Below are positions 27,300 to 28,876 of a stretch of DNA of 28,876 nucleotides, piece by piece. The position numbers were made by a program, and so were the translations under genes. Numbering within the stretch: position 1 is the first letter of the stretch; each line of letters opens with the position of its first letter. Below the pieces are notes generated by a model. That model was given only the letters and a program-made list of their open reading frames with translations. It had not been told where the DNA came from and ran no database searches. Source of the DNA: a virus; the IMG/VR virus record IMGVR_UViG_3300037993_001115, positions 1 to 28,876 of that record; one strand, written 5' to 3'.

Positions 27300-27734
27300 A
27301 TGGACGTTCTCGCCTACAACGCCGCCGTCAGCGGCCAGCAGCCGCTGGCCCTCGGGGCCATCGCTCAACAAATATGGGTGAACGGCTTCAAGTTCGGCGA
27401 GGACCGGCAGGTCCAGGTCTTCACGCCCTTTCGCGGGGCCGTGCCGATTCTGTTTGACCGCTTGACGCGCACGGAAAGTTTTCACCTCGCCGCCGGCCGC
27501 TCCTTTGGGACGGCGGCGACGGCGCTGGATCAGGCATTGGATTTCATCCGCACCCACGTCGCCGCGGTGCCCGTCCTCGCCAACCTCGTCTTCAGCTCCC
27601 CCAACAAGAAAATCTACCTCCTGAACTGCGGCATCCCGCGCGTCGAGCTGCTGGAAAAGCGCGGCGCGCTCCTGATTTTTTCCTACACCATCACCGGCGG
27701 CACCTTCAGCGCCGCCCCACCCCAGAACTTATGA
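27300..27734 (+). CDS. tail-region protein, 144 aa
   Basis: Soluble alpha/beta protein: QQPLALGAIAQQIWVNGFKF, then an F-rich strand block (VFTPFRGAVPILFDRL), a helix ATALDQALDFIRTHVAAV, and a C-terminal hydrophobic strand (GALLIFSYTITGG). No family recognised. Located directly before the tailspike gene, with an ATGA overlap (27731), it may be a baseplate or spike-adaptor component. Its start follows a dispersed repeat. Confidence 0.65.
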   Translation: MDVLAYNAAVSGQQPLALGAIAQQIWVNGFKFGEDRQVQVFTPFRGAVPILFDRLTRTESFHLAAGRSFGTAATALDQALDFIRTHVAAVPVLANLVFSSPNKKIYLLNCGIPRVELLEKRGALLIFSYTITGGTFSAAPPQNL

Positions 27735-28876
27735 AAAAACTCCTTTTAATTTTTAGTTTCAGCTTTCTGATCGCTGCTTTTGGAACGCCGGTTATGTTCC
27801 CGGTCCGCTCCTTTTTCGGCGGCGGCCAATACCTCCAGACCATCACCGTCACCGCCGTAAACACGAGCCTGACCGACTACACCAACCTTTACGCCGGCCA
27901 GACAATTTCGTTCGTGCCGTCCGGCGGGACCAATCCCATCATCCAACTCCAGCCGAACGACTACGTGCTCACCCTGCCCGAACTCTCGTTGTCCTACCAA
28001 TTTTCCCTGCCGGCCACCAACGCGGTGGTGAACGTGCTCACCCTCATCACCAATGGCCTGTTGTCTTATTACCCGGCGAATCTTTACACCAACTACCCGA
28101 CGTTTGCCGAAGGCGATCTCCGCTGGGACCCGCTCGGCGCCGGTAGCAGCGCCCCCAACACCAACGCGTTGTCCGCGGCCGATGCGGCGCGCCTGGCTAA
28201 CGCCCTAACCAACCTCAACGGCCTCGGTCCCGGCACCAATTCATACGTCTGGCCGAATGCGTCCCATTCGGCCTATGCGTCCCAAGCCACCAATGCTGCC
28301 ACCGCCACCACCGCAACCACGGCGACGAATCTTGTCAATTTCCCATTCAATAAAACTTTGTGGGTTGACCCCGTGAATGGCAGCGATGTGACCGGCCAGC
28401 GCGGCAACGCCGCCAAACCGTTTCAATCCATCGGCTGGTGGCAATCCTTTACCGACGATTCTGACACACCCTTTGCGTATTATCCGACCGGCGCTTTGTC
28501 GGCGGCTGTTGGCGGTGATTTAATCCGTGTTGCTCCCGGCACGAACTGGATCGTCGCCGTCCAACTCTGGCGGGCAGGCCGAACCCACAACGGAGTTTCG
28601 TTGATTGGTGAGGGTGAAGGTGTGACGTTTCTGGTAGAGACAAATTGCCACGACGGAACTGTGCCGATTCAAGTCGTGACGCTTGGCCCGCTCATCCAAC
28701 CCGGTAACAATTCTCTCGTCGGCGGGTTCACTTACATCTCGGCGGACGGTGGCGGCTCCCTTGGGCCGGATGGCTACGGAATCAACGGGTTTGGCTATGT
28801 GACTTACGCGGCCATTTACCCCGGCTTCACCAATGCAACCATGTTCAACATCAGCGGCACGGCGCACAATATAGCC
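27731..28876 (+). CDS. tailspike-like protein with signal peptide and beta-helix, cut at window end
   Basis: An open frame of 382 codons with no stop. Residues 1-18 (KKLLLIFSFSFLIAAFG) are a signal peptide. An Asn/Thr-rich region follows, with a repetitive linker near 175-200 (ATNAATATTATTATN). From about residue 209 the sequence LWVDPVNGSDVTGQRGN with AKPFQSI and GGDLIRVAPGTN is the opening of a right-handed beta-helix as in pectate lyases and phage tailspikes. Typical function: binding and cleaving a host polysaccharide. The signal peptide is unusual for a virion protein. Confidence 0.75.
   Translation, partial: MKKLLLIFSFSFLIAAFGTPVMFPVRSFFGGGQYLQTITVTAVNTSLTDYTNLYAGQTISFVPSGGTNPIIQLQPNDYVLTLPELSLSYQFSLPATNAVVNVLTLITNGLLSYYPANLYTNYPTFAEGDLRWDPLGAGSSAPNTNALSAADAARLANALTNLNGLGPGTNSYVWPNASHSAYASQATNAATATTATTATNLVNFPFNKTLWVDPVNGSDVTGQRGNAAKPFQSIGWWQSFTDDSDTPFAYYPTGALSAAVGGDLIRVAPGTNWIVAVQLWRAGRTHNGVSLIGEGEGVTFLVETNCHDGTVPIQVVTLGPLIQPGNNSLVGGFTYISADGGGSLGPDGYGINGFGYVTYAAIYPGFTNATMFNISGTAHNIA

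Overview
The window is most of a Mu-type transposable prophage (or a phage genome) in a GC-rich bacterium, probably a member of the Verrucomicrobiota. No host housekeeping gene is visible. The host guess rests on style: many families of short dispersed palindromes, including the peptides GTDLRSV, VAQTSGLC and K(A/G)GTPNE read through in frame. I recall these as typical of soil and freshwater Verrucomicrobiota; this is recognition, not a search result.

Layout. Positions 186-9937 are a leftward early operon: a Ner-like repressor, a run of small coupled genes including a zinc-finger protein, a DUF3102-like protein, a MuA-type DDE transposase, a MuB-type AAA+ ATPase, a winged-helix-like protein, a Gam-type host-nuclease inhibitor and three further phage genes. 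A sigma70-like promoter with an operator-like palindrome lies just upstream of the Ner-like gene (9958-9986). Positions 10007-11718 are a complete IS1595-family insertion sequence with 26-bp inverted repeats, an 8-bp target duplication, its own promoter and two passenger genes. It has landed next to the early promoter.

Positions 11726-28876 run rightward: a small gene and terminator, a lipoprotein, a coiled-coil/winged-helix protein, a lipase with a complete Ser-Asp-His triad, a holin-like membrane protein, small and large terminase, a portal fused to a MuF-type head protein, two tiny proteins, prohead protease, HK97-fold major capsid, joining proteins, a gpG-like morphogenesis protein, tail proteins, and a beta-helix tailspike cut by the window end. 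No tape-measure gene, peptidoglycan endolysin or Mu-c-like repressor is recognised inside the window.

Three things stand out. Several rightward genes among the virion genes encode Sec-type signal peptides or hydrophobic leaders. At least seven dispersed repeat families have colonised the phage, often in frame inside genes as essential as capsid, portal, transposase and lipase. Nearly every gene boundary is a 4-base ATGA or GTGA overlap, so the early and late units should be strongly translationally coupled.
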